From positions 1-11,917 of the forward strand of contig SWBL01000672.1 in assembly GCA_024195585.1 (NCBI GenBank): 11,917 bases of DNA, read 5' to 3'. Numbering within the stretch: the stretch's first letter is position 1; each line of letters starts with the position of its first letter. The stretch is from Aureobasidium sp. EXF-3400 (taxonomy: Eukaryota > Ascomycota > Dothideomycetes > Dothideales > Saccotheciaceae). The notes under the pieces are model-generated. The model did no database searches and was not told where the DNA came from. It saw nothing but the letters and a program-made list of their open reading frames with translations. This document shows positions 1-6,989 of this stretch, piece by piece. The position numbers and the translations under genes are program-made.

Positions 1-523
1 GGTGTTCCACAGCTTGATGGTGCGGTCGCGGGAAGCGGAGACGATCTGGCGGTTGTCGGCCGAGAAGGAGACGGACAGAACATCGTTGGTGTGGCCGACG
101 AAGCGGCGGGTGGTCTGGCCGGTCGAGAGCTCCCACAGGCGGAGAGTCTTGTCCCAGGAGGAGGAAAGAGCGTAGGCACCGTCAGAGGAGATGACCTAAA
201 AAAAAGGTCAGAGGTTTTGTCTTTGTAGTCATTGAGACTAGGATATTATCGTACACAGTCGGAGACAATGTGCGAGTGACCGTGGAGGCTGCGCTTGGGG
301 TAGCCGTATGAGGTCTCGTCGCGGGTCAGGTTCCAGATGATCAAGGTCTTGTCGCGCGAGGCAGACAAAAGCATGTTGGGGCTGAAAACGAGGCAATCAG
401 CATCTCTGCCTCTCTCTATCTCTTTCTAATTGTGTATGCTCACTTCTCAAGCGAGGTAGCCAAGCTGGTGACCCAGCCGGAGTGGCCCTCGAGGGTGCCG
501 CGAAGAACAAGTTGCTCGGCCAT
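1..523 (-). CDS. RACK1: RACK1 / Cpc2 (CpcB) WD-repeat ribosomal scaffold protein, N-terminal part
   Basis: Partial gene, cut by the left edge. The spliced product is exon 523-444, exon 381-255 and exon 195-1, giving 134 codons that end in frame at base 1. Introns are 443-382 (62 nt, GTGAGC donor) and 254-196 (59 nt, CTCTGAC branch, TTTAG acceptor). Three WD repeats are visible, each starting with a GH dipeptide and ending in WD-like residues (IIWNL near 44, LRLWEL, IKLWNT). The segment SASRDKT holds Arg36-Asp37-Lys38, equivalent to the ribosome-contacting R38/K40 of yeast Asc1. Family members are about 316 aa, so roughly 60% lies outside. In fungi this protein sits on the 40S subunit head and links translation to signalling; that role is family knowledge. 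The start has A at -3 (AACATGG). Near-exact family match; no defect seen in the visible part. Confidence 0.97.
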
Positions 524-1251
524 GTTGACTTATGGAGGATCGCTGCAGCTCGATTGTTAGACTGGAAGTGTTCCTGCTTGATTGCGCGCGTATTTGCTGA
601 CCTGACGGAGTGAGACGTGGGCGATTGACTGGCGCTTGCTGAGATCCGACGGTGAAATTGTGCGAAGGACGGACACTTCGTGCGTCGAAATTCGCCCCGG
701 GGTTCTCCCGACAAAACAGGAAGGTGCGCTCTCTCGTGCCAAGCTATTTGACCACCATCTCGACTTTTACTCCTGAGGTTTGATTTTCTGTGCTTCAATC
801 ATTCTGTATTGTTGCATACGAATATCTATCCTGTCGCGGTAGAGGCGACAATCGTGGAATTGGCAATTGCTCTTTCCAAGGCACGGACGATGCACCCGAC
901 GCAGGCTGTTGGAGGAAACCACGTCCAGCAGCCTCGCAGCCTCGACGCCTGGACCATCAATGGATGCTCACTTCATTCAGCAGAAAAGGAAAGCAGGACA
1001 CGGAAACATGTCGACTGTACAGTTACGAGAAGGTTTGAGTGTGACGGTTTCTTTCTCGATTTACTTTTCTCACTTTCGAGTCCTGTGTTTTTGCGATTCG
1101 CTCCTCCCCAATGTAACAATTTCTGTCCTGTCCCACTTGTCTTTTCCATTTCCCTTCCACAAGTCGCTCTTCTCCCTTCAAGTCCTCTTCGTATCCACAA
1201 CATACCAAAGTTCTTATCTCCTCACCCCCCTGCGCTTCGCCTAAGCTTCCA
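524..1251. other. Intergenic: RACK1 leader/promoter and downstream flank of the CxxC protein gene
   Basis: No gene is supported in these 728 bases. Both flanking genes are on the minus strand, so this stretch should hold the RACK1 promoter and leader and the terminator of the upstream gene. Open frames here overlap each other on both strands, lack ATG starts or family resemblance, and read as composition artefacts. The most distinctive content is a strongly pyrimidine-rich plus strand from about 1046 to 1250. Confidence 0.6.
1046..1250 (+). other. Strand-asymmetric pyrimidine-rich tract
   Basis: About 200 bases of the plus strand are dominated by C and T, with long TTTCTT, CCTTCC and CTCTTCTCCC runs, so the minus strand is purine-rich. 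In filamentous fungi such CT tracts are common just upstream of transcription starts on the same strand, which would point to a plus-strand transcript antisense to the CxxC protein gene. If instead it lies in the RACK1 leader, the transcript would be GA-rich. The sequence alone does not decide. Confidence 0.4.
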
Positions 1252-1807
1252 TCATTCCTCTGAGATCTCGCCGTCTTCGTCTGACACATCCTCGTTCATC
1301 ATCTCCTTTGCTCGACTGTCTTTCCCTGCAGAAGACTCTTTCGATGCTGGGGTGCTTTTCATAGTCGAGGTCTGCTTCTGGAAATTCTTTGCTCTCTTGT
1401 CATCTCCAGCCAGGACATCAGCAGCAGCCTCCTTGATCAGCACTCTCTGTGCAAGAACTGCTCCGATCGCACAAGGAGAGCATCTAGCCCCCACGAATCC
1501 GGTGCCTTTACATCCGGTGCACGGCACTTTCCTGTCACTCTTCCGTCAGCATCTTGCCAGACAGATGCAAAAGAAGAGGATCAGAACAGGGGAGGAAAAT
1601 CACTTACCCTCTTAGCACATGACCAGCGCATATCTTGCATGTGGAGATTCTGACGCCGTTGATGCAGCCATGACGAGGATCTTTTGCGTGTGCCAGGGTT
1701 CTGTGCGGTCCAAGCGGAGTAGCGATAGTGGTGGGAGTGGAAGAAGCCTGGACAGGAGTTTTGGAGATGCTTTCCAGGGCAAAGAGAAGGTTTGGATTGG
1801 TTGTCAT
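1252..1807 (-). CDS. Small triple-CxxC (DnaJ-cysteine-rich-like) protein with acidic tail
   Basis: Two exons: 1807-1608 (66 codons plus 2 nt) and 1531-1252. They are joined across a 76-nt intron (1607-1532) with a GTAAGT donor, GCTGAC branch and GACAG acceptor. The product is 159 aa. Residues 57-60 (CKIC), 71-74 (CTGC) and 84-87 (CSPC) are three CxxC pairs; the middle one continues as CxGxG, as in the zinc-binding repeats of DnaJ cysteine-rich domains and BSD2-like proteins. A Ser/Thr/Pro-rich N-terminus precedes them. After residue 110 the chain is Lys/Ser-rich and ends in an Asp/Glu-rich tail. There is no J domain, signal peptide or membrane segment. Splicing joins the cysteine pairs into one cluster, which is good evidence for the model. 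I infer a zinc-binding cysteine module; the function is unknown. The start is the first ATG of the exon; an upstream exon is not excluded. Confidence 0.75.
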
Positions 1808-1851
1808 GATGGATATGTGACTTGTCTTGAGAACAGGTATACGTAGTGGAT

Positions 1852-2614
1852 GTGTATTGATGGTAAGTTTTGGAGAAACGATGGTGTTGGCGATGGGGAT
1901 TAAATAGTCTTTGGATGGAGGATGTAAATAATACGGTGGTTTCAGGCGCTGGTCAGGATGGGAGCTTGTGACTCTTGTGCTTAATGTGCAGAGGAAGTCA
2001 CGATCTTGGGAGTGGACTTTGCACGTGGCTGCTGCAAATGTGCAAGCACACGACCTTACACGTGCAGGCGTGCGCTACAGTCGGTTTGACCTTGTGTTAT
2101 CGTCTCCTATGCAAGTTGGAAGATATTCTTGTATTACGCATATATAGAACCAAGATGACAATGTAGTACGGAAAGCAAAGATATGACCCTGCAAAACAAG
2201 GAGGTTGAGTTGATCCGTCCAATAAATTCTCTGTGCCTGTGCCTATCTCTCTTCTACACCGAGACCATATACTCTCGGTCCGCTCCACCGCGGGTTAATG
2301 TGTTCCTGCATTACGACAGATAACCACTTCAATTCAAGAGCATTGTATGTAATTAGATCCTTATGTCAACAGTAAGAACGTTGCATTGCGTAAGATGACT
2401 ATGGAGACCAAGTCATGGACCAAAAAATGAGAAGCATACAAAGGATAATAGGGAAAATACATAGGAAAGGGTAATCGACGAAAATGGGGTATTTATCAGC
2501 GCTCATAAACAAGTAAAAAACCAACGTGTGAGAAACACCGACTAGCCCAAGATACCATCCGAAAGAAAAAGAAATTGACATGCCGTTTTTTGACACCTCT
2601 GGTCCAAGAGTCAG
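1852..2614. other. Intergenic: promoter of the CxxC protein gene and 3' flank of the DUF7053 gene
   Basis: No gene is supported in these 763 bases. The left part lies upstream of the minus-strand CxxC gene and holds two CACGTG palindromes. The right part (about 2300-2614) is AT-richer and follows the stop of the DUF7053 gene. A 65-codon hydrophobic open frame on the minus strand at 2399-2596 begins with GTG rather than ATG, and is best read as 3' untranslated sequence. Confidence 0.6.
2022..2064. promoter_or_regulatory. Pair of CACGTG palindromes upstream of the CxxC protein gene
   Basis: CACGTG occurs at 2022-2027 and again at 2059-2064, about 215 and 252 bases upstream of the ATG at 1807. 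This hexamer is the E-box bound by fungal bHLH factors such as Cbf1 or sterol-regulatory-type proteins (family knowledge). Two copies 37 bp apart in one promoter exceed chance expectation for a 6-mer, but binding is only inferred. Confidence 0.4.
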
Positions 2615-3520
2615 CTACGGCATCTCGACTGGTGGAGGTGGCGGAAGTTGTATTTCGAAAGCGGCACCTTTGAACTCGGAGCGTTTGTCTGTGGCCTCCA
2701 GCTCCGCGATGCTTTGAAGTGGCGGAGCCTCGGAATGGTCTCCTCGTATTGTCGTCGCTGGTGTTGTGCTGTCGGCAAAGCTGCGGTCGCTCATACTGCT
2801 ATGGCTTCGGCGCACGTCGCTCATGCTGCTGTGGCTTCGATGGACATCACTCATACTGCTATGACTTTGTGATGAGCGTGGAGAGGTAATCGTTGGTGAA
2901 GTGACCGTGAGACCAAGGCCAGTGGCTCCGCTGGCTCCCATGAGAACTGAGCCACGACGAACGCCCTCCCTGTATTTCTTGTCGTCTGCTAGATCTGCTT
3001 TAACGACTAATCGATCCACGAGAACTTGGTGGGCTTTATTCAGAGTCTTTTTGACGAAACTGGTGAGAAAGACGTTGCAGTTCATGTCGACGTCCTCACG
3101 TAGGTACAGCCCTTCGCGAGGTACACCGAGGTCACTGAAACCGAGCTCCTGGTGCTCTCTTTCCTCCCCCATCACGACGTCGTTTCCCCCTATGCTCCAT
3201 TTTTCCTTGATTTCGAGGCCGGCAGGCGCATAAACGTGAGTCTGAAGCCCACGCGGCAGATCGTGGAAACAGGCCTTGTAGTTGACTTGGCCCTTGACTC
3301 CTGGCAGATATGTAACACGGTCTGTGAGCTCGTACCAGAGACAGTGGAACTCGTCCGGAAGTGCATTGGGGGGTGGTTTGCATCGCGCGTGATTGAGGAC
3401 CAGGGGATTTAATTCAATCATCTCGCTGTGCGAATGCAGCATCTCGACAGCAGTTTTCCTACTGATTGTGGGAGGTAGTGGTGTCACCACAGTGTATACG
3501 CTTCTTTTCCAGAAAACCAT
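2615..3520 (-). CDS. DUF7053-type fungal protein with C-terminal serine-rich repeats
   Basis: Single exon, 301 aa. The start is the first ATG in the frame, at 3520, in the context TACCATGG; the open frame extends 30 codons upstream but only from a TTG. Residues 1 to about 180 match the fungal DUF7053 pattern as I recall it: an opening VVTPLPP segment, HSHSEMIELNPLVL near 30-43, then a WYE-x-TDRV-x-YLPG block and FHDLPRGLQTHVYAP. Families of this shape are thought to have a START-like/SRPBCC ligand-binding fold, but no substrate is known to me. Residues 217-245 are three tandem copies of a ten-residue unit containing SHSSMSD. The end is proline-rich (five Pro in a row). No transmembrane segment or signal peptide is seen. 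The gene is divergent from the antiporter gene. The coding call is strong; the function is unknown. Confidence 0.86.
   Translation of the reverse strand: MVFWKRSVYTVVTPLPPTISRKTAVEMLHSHSEMIELNPLVLNHARCKPPPNALPDEFHCLWYELTDRVTYLPGVKGQVNYKACFHDLPRGLQTHVYAPAGLEIKEKWSIGGNDVVMGEEREHQELGFSDLGVPREGLYLREDVDMNCNVFLTSFVKKTLNKAHQVLVDRLVVKADLADDKKYREGVRRGSVLMGASGATGLGLTVTSPTITSPRSSQSHSSMSDVHRSHSSMSDVRRSHSSMSDRSFADSTTPATTIRGDHSEAPPLQSIAELEATDKRSEFKGAAFEIQLPPPPPVEMP
2785..2873 (-). repeat. 30-bp coding tandem repeat (three copies) in the DUF7053 gene
   Basis: The core CTCATRCTGCTRTGRCTT recurs with exact 30-bp period, its 20-bp blocks starting near 2788, 2818 and 2848 on the plus strand. Read on the minus strand it encodes three decapeptides with core SHSSMSD followed by V-H/R-R or R-S-F. 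The copies differ at a few positions, mostly silent or conservative, so the array is not a very recent duplication. The unit length is a multiple of three, so copy-number change would keep the frame. Confidence 0.9.
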
Positions 3521-3773
3521 GGTACCTTGAGATGGTATGCAAGTCGCAAAGATGATATGTGAGATGTCGCGATCTCTTGATTGATCGTGGGGCGTAAGAT
3601 CCAGTCGCAAGTTGTCGCGATCCTCTGGACAGATGGGTGAGTGATATGAGAGTCAAAAGGACGGCGGTGCGAAGGAAGAATGGCAGTCTTATTTGTCAGG
3701 CAGGCTTACGTGTGGTGTCGTATGCAAGGATTTGAACCAAGCTGTTTCTGGACCCGGACAGCACTCAGCTTAT

Positions 3774-4004
3774 CTACTTGTCGGAGTATTGCCTTAAGAC
3801 GGTTGCGCAACGGCCGGCCACAGCCGCACCTAATATTCCCATGATTGCGACCACAGTCTGAATCTGTGGTTCCCCCATGTCTTGCCTGAAAATGGTCGGG
3901 AAGGCGCTGGTAGATCCAATAATGCCCGTGCTCGATGGACATTTTTTGGCCAATAGTAAGTCACGCAGAAAGCTTGGCTTTACTCTAAACCTTGTGGACG
4001 TCAT
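3774..4004 (-). CDS. Candidate small ORF with one hydrophobic segment, weak
   Basis: A 76-codon frame runs from an ATG at 4004 to a TAG at 3774. The N-terminal half is basic and Ser/Thr-rich, acid-poor, like a mitochondrial presequence. A run of about 20 mainly hydrophobic residues (IQTVVAIMGILGAAVAG) follows, then a basic end. That layout suits a small inner-membrane mitochondrial protein, but I recognise no family. The opposite strand and another minus frame are also open over part of the stretch, so chance is a real alternative. No clear splice sites improve it. Confidence 0.22.
   Translation of the reverse strand: MTSTRFRVKPSFLRDLLLAKKCPSSTGIIGSTSAFPTIFRQDMGEPQIQTVVAIMGILGAAVAGRCATVLRQYSDK
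3996..4003. promoter_or_regulatory. CRE-like site GGACGTCA upstream of the antiporter gene
   Basis: Seven of eight bases match the palindromic TGACGTCA site, 279 bases upstream of the antiporter start. In fungi, bZIP factors of the Atf1/Sko1 type act at such sites under osmotic and salt stress (family knowledge), which would suit a cation exporter. It also lies inside the weak small ORF, so it may be incidental. Confidence 0.25.
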
Positions 4005-4281
4005 CGAGTGGGACCTTCCTCTGCATGCAGGTTCGTTCTCTATCAAGCTTGCGGATCTTCTTTCCTGAGGTGACTTTCAGGTTGTAACCTCATCAAAGTG
4101 TTATCGTTCTTGACTGTCCTCATCGTAGGCGTTCTTGCAGGGCTATACTCTCATCATTGACATTATCAACTCAGCTCATCCGTATCGCTCGGCCCATCGT
4201 TACAATCCAATACCCGGCGCGACGATCAACTGAATCGCAATTTTAAAGGCTCTCACCCTCCATCTCCATCAACTCGGCACG

Positions 4282-6054
4282 ATGGCTTGGGAACAGCTTG
4301 AACTTACACCACCCCATCTTTCATACCTTCTCATCTCTTCGTTCTTGATTGTCTATTGCCTTTTCGCTACCTTTGTCAGGAACCGTCTTCATCTGTCGGA
4401 ACCGCCCTTGGCACTTCTTGTTGGAATCCTTCTGGGACCAAGAGTGCTCGGCTGGCTGAACCCAAACTCTTGCCCTCAGCAAGGATGTACTGGCGATGAA
4501 AGTGACAGATGGGGCTGGGGAGACACCCAAGTCCAGGAGATTTCTCGTGTCATTCTTGGTGTTCAGGTCTTCACGGTTGGTATCGGCTTGCCAAGGTACT
4601 ATGCAAGCAAGCATTGGAAGAGTGTTGGCATTCTGTTGAGTAAGTCTTTCCTATCCAACCTCATATCTGGATTACTGCAGGTTCTCTACATTTGACGCTG
4701 TATGGTCTGTTGCGTCAGACCTGAGACAATGGCTTTCCTTCATGGACTCTCAATGCAGCGCATCTAGTCCCCGTCCTTGCAATATCTCTTTCTGCACATA
4801 TTTCTGCAGGACTTCATGTCGAGACTCTTGGCCATTCTCGGAACATACATTCTGAGTGAGAATCAAGACTGACTCTCCAATCTAGCGATCGTTATGACCT
4901 TTGGCTGGTTCGTCTGCTCTCTTTTTGCCGCCTTGATGTTCAAGGTAGACATTGCGACTGCTTTGACTATCGCCGCTTGTTTGACACCAACCGATCCTGT
5001 TCTATCATCGTCTATTCTCTCCAACAGTCAGTTCAGTACCAGAGTACCAAAACGCATCAAGGATATGCTGGCCGCGGAGTCCGGTTGCAACGATGGCATA
5101 TCTTTCCCGTAAGTCCACAACAAACACGACTGCAAATAGTGGCTGACGGTCCCTTGCAGCTTTCTCTATATTGGACTGTACGCACTGATCCATGCGGATC
5201 CTAAGGCTGCTATCAAGGAGTACTTCCTCATCACTATCCTCTGGCAATGTACCTTCGGCATTGTTGCAGGCCTGGTCATCGGCACGATCTTCAACAGACT
5301 CTTGCGCTTTTCTGATGGCCGAGGCTACGTTGACTCTGCTGGTATGATTGTATTCTATCTGCTCCTCGCAGTTTTCAGCGTCGGAGTGGGTAGCATCCTT
5401 GGCTCTGACGACTTCCTTGTGGCCTTTGGTGCTGGTTACGGTTTTGCTCGAGATGGCTGGTTTAGCAAAAAGATCAAGGACGCCCATCTCCCGGATGTCA
5501 CTGACCTGCTGCTCAACTCGGCCATGTTTATCTATCTCGGTACCATCATGCCTTGGGAAGCATTCAGCGCTCGCGACATTACTCCTTATATCACCCCATG
5601 GAGACTTTTCGGATTTGCCGCCTTGGTCTTGTGCTTCCGTCGCATTCCCATCATGCTCGCAACCTACAAGATCAACCCTGACATCCGCACTTTCCGTGAA
5701 GCTCTCTTTTGCGGACACTTTGGACCCATGGGGTTGGGTGCGATCTTCCTGGCTATCGAAGCTCGTGCCACTCTTGAGACTGGCACCAGCGAACCATTGC
5801 CTCACCCTCCAAAGTTCTTGCCACCTTACTCGAACCGCGAAAAAGCAGTCGAGATGCTCTGGCCTGTGATATGCTTTGTCGTTATGTGCAGCACCTTTGT
5901 TCACGGATTAAGTGTTCTTGGACTAAGTCTCGCCAGCCATTTCCGCAGAAAAGAAGGCGAGAGAGCACCTTTGCTAGCTCAAGAGACTGATCCGCTCGAC
6001 GGCATGGAACATGAACGTCCTGAAGATATGGATACCGACCATGAAGAGGACTAG
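4282..6054 (+). CDS. nha1: Plasma-membrane Na+(K+)/H+ antiporter, Nha1/Sod2 type (CPA1)
   Basis: Three exons, 4282-4639, 4886-5108 and 5160-6054, give 491 aa. Introns are 4640-4885 (246 nt) and 5109-5159 (51 nt, GTAAGT, GGCTGACGG branch). Family members export Na+ and K+ in exchange for protons at the plasma membrane. Hydrophobic segments run from about residue 13 to 450. Hallmarks are the ALLVGILLGP helix (44-53), TPTDPV (153-158), ESGCNDG (184-190) with Asp189, GSDDF with Asp277-Asp278, and GHFGPMGLGA (379-388). The Asp positions match the membrane aspartates shown to be essential in yeast Nha1 and Sod2. After residue 455 comes a basic then acidic cytosolic stretch ending EED at a TAG. The ATG has A at -3 and opens the conserved WEQLELTPPH start. 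The oddity is the stop: the same frame continues open to 6585 (next entries). Yeast Nha1 has a very long tail, so a short 491-aa form may be truncated. Confidence 0.94.
4640..4885 (+). other. nha1: Long first intron of the antiporter gene (246 nt)
   Basis: The donor is GTAAGT after a single A of a split codon. The acceptor is TCTAG at 4881-4885, with a GACTGAC branch 10-15 bases upstream. Splicing gives an uninterrupted hydrophobic helix (GILLTIVMTFGWF). It is 3-5 times longer than the other introns here and contains two further CTGCAG acceptors (near 4680 and 4809) and a second donor-like GTGAGA just before the true branch. Using either inner acceptor leads to an in-frame stop within about 16 codons, so neither can yield a longer protein. 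Confidence 0.85.
6052..6054 (+). other. nha1: In-frame TAG separating the antiporter body from an open C-terminal tail
   Basis: TAG lies between GAC and AAC in the antiporter frame. The frame upstream is open from 5160 and downstream to 6585. The following bases AAC TCC do not match the strong readthrough contexts known from fungi (UGA CUA, UAG CAA UUA), so efficient readthrough is not predicted. The only intron I can draw that removes the stop and keeps frame is 6017-6088 (72 nt), but its donor GTCCTG is very poor and it would delete well-behaved coding sequence. Confidence 0.7.
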
Positions 6055-6585
6055 AACTCCAACATCGATCTTTTGCAAGTCCTGGCAGAAGAAGGCGTGG
6101 CTGACTACGGTCTTCACACGAACAACTTGGAAGTTCGCGGTGTCGCATGTGCTCCATCAATGTTTATACAACGGTCAAATGCAGGAGACGACATCGAACT
6201 CGACAACTTGAACCGTAATGGAACTGTCCGAACCGAGAATGCAGGTCCGAGTGGACAGAATCAAAATCAAAATCAAAATACATCGACTAACCAGGGAGGC
6301 TCGGGTGGAGACGATGTGAGAGATGGGGATGATCAGGGGTCTACCATCGACGCTCAATGCAGACCACTAAAAGACTTCACCCGACTATTCACCTGCTGCT
6401 TCTACTGTTCGACAAAAGGGAAGGATCGTGGGAGGACACATGATGCACCACCAAAAATAGTCAATGCACCGCTCGGAATAGACCCAACACGACCGCCACC
6501 ACAAGAGACACCGGAACAGAGTCCACCACAGGCCAAGTTACCACCACGAGCATCAGTATCACCAACCAGATGCAATATCTTGTAA
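6055..6585 (+). pseudogene. Open C-terminal extension of the antiporter frame beyond the TAG, ending in a CaaX-like box
   Basis: 176 sense codons follow the TAG in the same frame before TAA at 6583-6585, far longer than chance for this composition. The first in-frame ATG is only at 6160, so an independent gene would have to drop a stretch that reads well (LLQVLAEEG and on). The tail is hydrophilic and disordered-looking: an Asn/Gln run, Gly/Asp-rich part, then a cluster Cys-Cys-x-x-Cys at 6394-6408 beside RLF and basic residues, a proline-rich part and a terminal CNIL. The cysteine cluster suits palmitoylation and CNIL suits geranylgeranylation (X = Leu); both are inference. Most likely this is the native cytosolic tail of the antiporter, cut off here by a nonsense change or sequence error; readthrough is a rarer option. 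Confidence 0.6.
6259..6280 (+). repeat. Hexanucleotide AATCAA run encoding Asn-Gln
   Basis: AATCAA is repeated three and a half times after a CAG, encoding alternating Asn and Gln in the tail beyond the TAG. The perfect unit suggests a young, expandable microsatellite that keeps the frame. Confidence 0.85.
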
Positions 6586-6989
6586 CGGAGAGAATACGAG
6601 AACCAAGATAGATATATTCTAGACGGGAAGGGATAAGAGGATACATTCGTAACAATAAAATACATTCTTTTGATAGAGAACGAGAGCGTGCCGAATGTCG
6701 CCTGTATGTGCATAAAGTGAGAAGACCAAGTCCGAGATTGCGCTCTTGACCAAGACCGAGTAAGCCCAAGATCTATGTGCTGTACAAAAGTCTCTTGCAC
6801 AGAAGACATGCGAAGCTGTTTCCCACAATGAAAGAACCAGACCCTCAACCTCTGATACGAACCAATCTCAGCCGTCGATCAATCTCAAAAACCGCATTTA
6901 TGCCCAGGGAAGTATTCATCTCTTCTTTTTCGACTCCCAAAGACATGGCTGACAAAGGATTGAAACGATGACAAACAGCAGCAACAGTT
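6586..6989. other. Convergent 3' region between the antiporter tail and the 562-aa protein gene
   Basis: 404 bases between two convergent stops. An AATAAA at 6654-6659 on the plus strand, 69 bases after the tail's TAA and about 600 after the TAG, suits polyadenylation of a transcript that includes the tail. Open frames here are short, overlap on both strands and resemble nothing. Confidence 0.6.
6654..6659 (+). terminator. AATAAA polyadenylation-like signal for the antiporter transcript
   Basis: A consensus hexamer placed at normal distance after the distal TAA (6585). Fungal signals are degenerate, so its presence is supportive, not decisive. It implies that the sequence between TAG and TAA is on the antiporter mRNA. 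Confidence 0.4.

Larger units (their letters stand above)
3521..4281. promoter_or_regulatory. Divergent intergenic region between the DUF7053 and antiporter genes
   Basis: These 761 bases separate two divergently transcribed genes and must hold both promoters. Visible elements are a near-consensus CRE (GGACGTCA) at 3996-4003, a CCAAT at about 4207, and a TTTTAAAG TATA-like run about 40 bases before the antiporter ATG. A 76-codon minus-strand frame from ATG 4004 to 3774 also lies here and is listed separately. Whether the region also contains a small gene cannot be settled by eye. Confidence 0.55.

Noticed and set aside
397..798. 133-codon minus-strand frame over the RACK1 start
   Set aside because: It is out of frame with the RACK1 exons, crosses intron 1 and has no family pattern.
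809..1615. 268-codon plus-strand open frame
   Set aside because: It starts at TTG, is driven by the pyrimidine-rich composition, and lies opposite the better supported spliced CxxC protein gene.
2399..2596. Hydrophobic 65-codon minus-strand frame
   Set aside because: It begins at GTG, lies directly after the DUF7053 stop and reads as AT-rich 3' untranslated sequence.
3706..3830. tRNA-like B box (GGTTCAAATCC on the minus strand at 3738-3728) with a TTAAGGC D-loop-like motif upstream
   Set aside because: The T stem has two mismatches, no 5' partner exists for the acceptor strand ending CATACGA, and no cloverleaf of normal length can be drawn. At most a decayed relic.
5005..5904. 299-codon minus-strand open frame opposite the antiporter
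   Set aside because: It is a mirror of strongly conserved antiporter exons and covers intron 2; no family resemblance.
6017..6088. 72-nt intron that would remove the antiporter TAG in frame
   Set aside because: The donor GTCCTG is far from consensus, no good branch site is seen, and it would delete well-behaved coding sequence. Kept only as an alternative.
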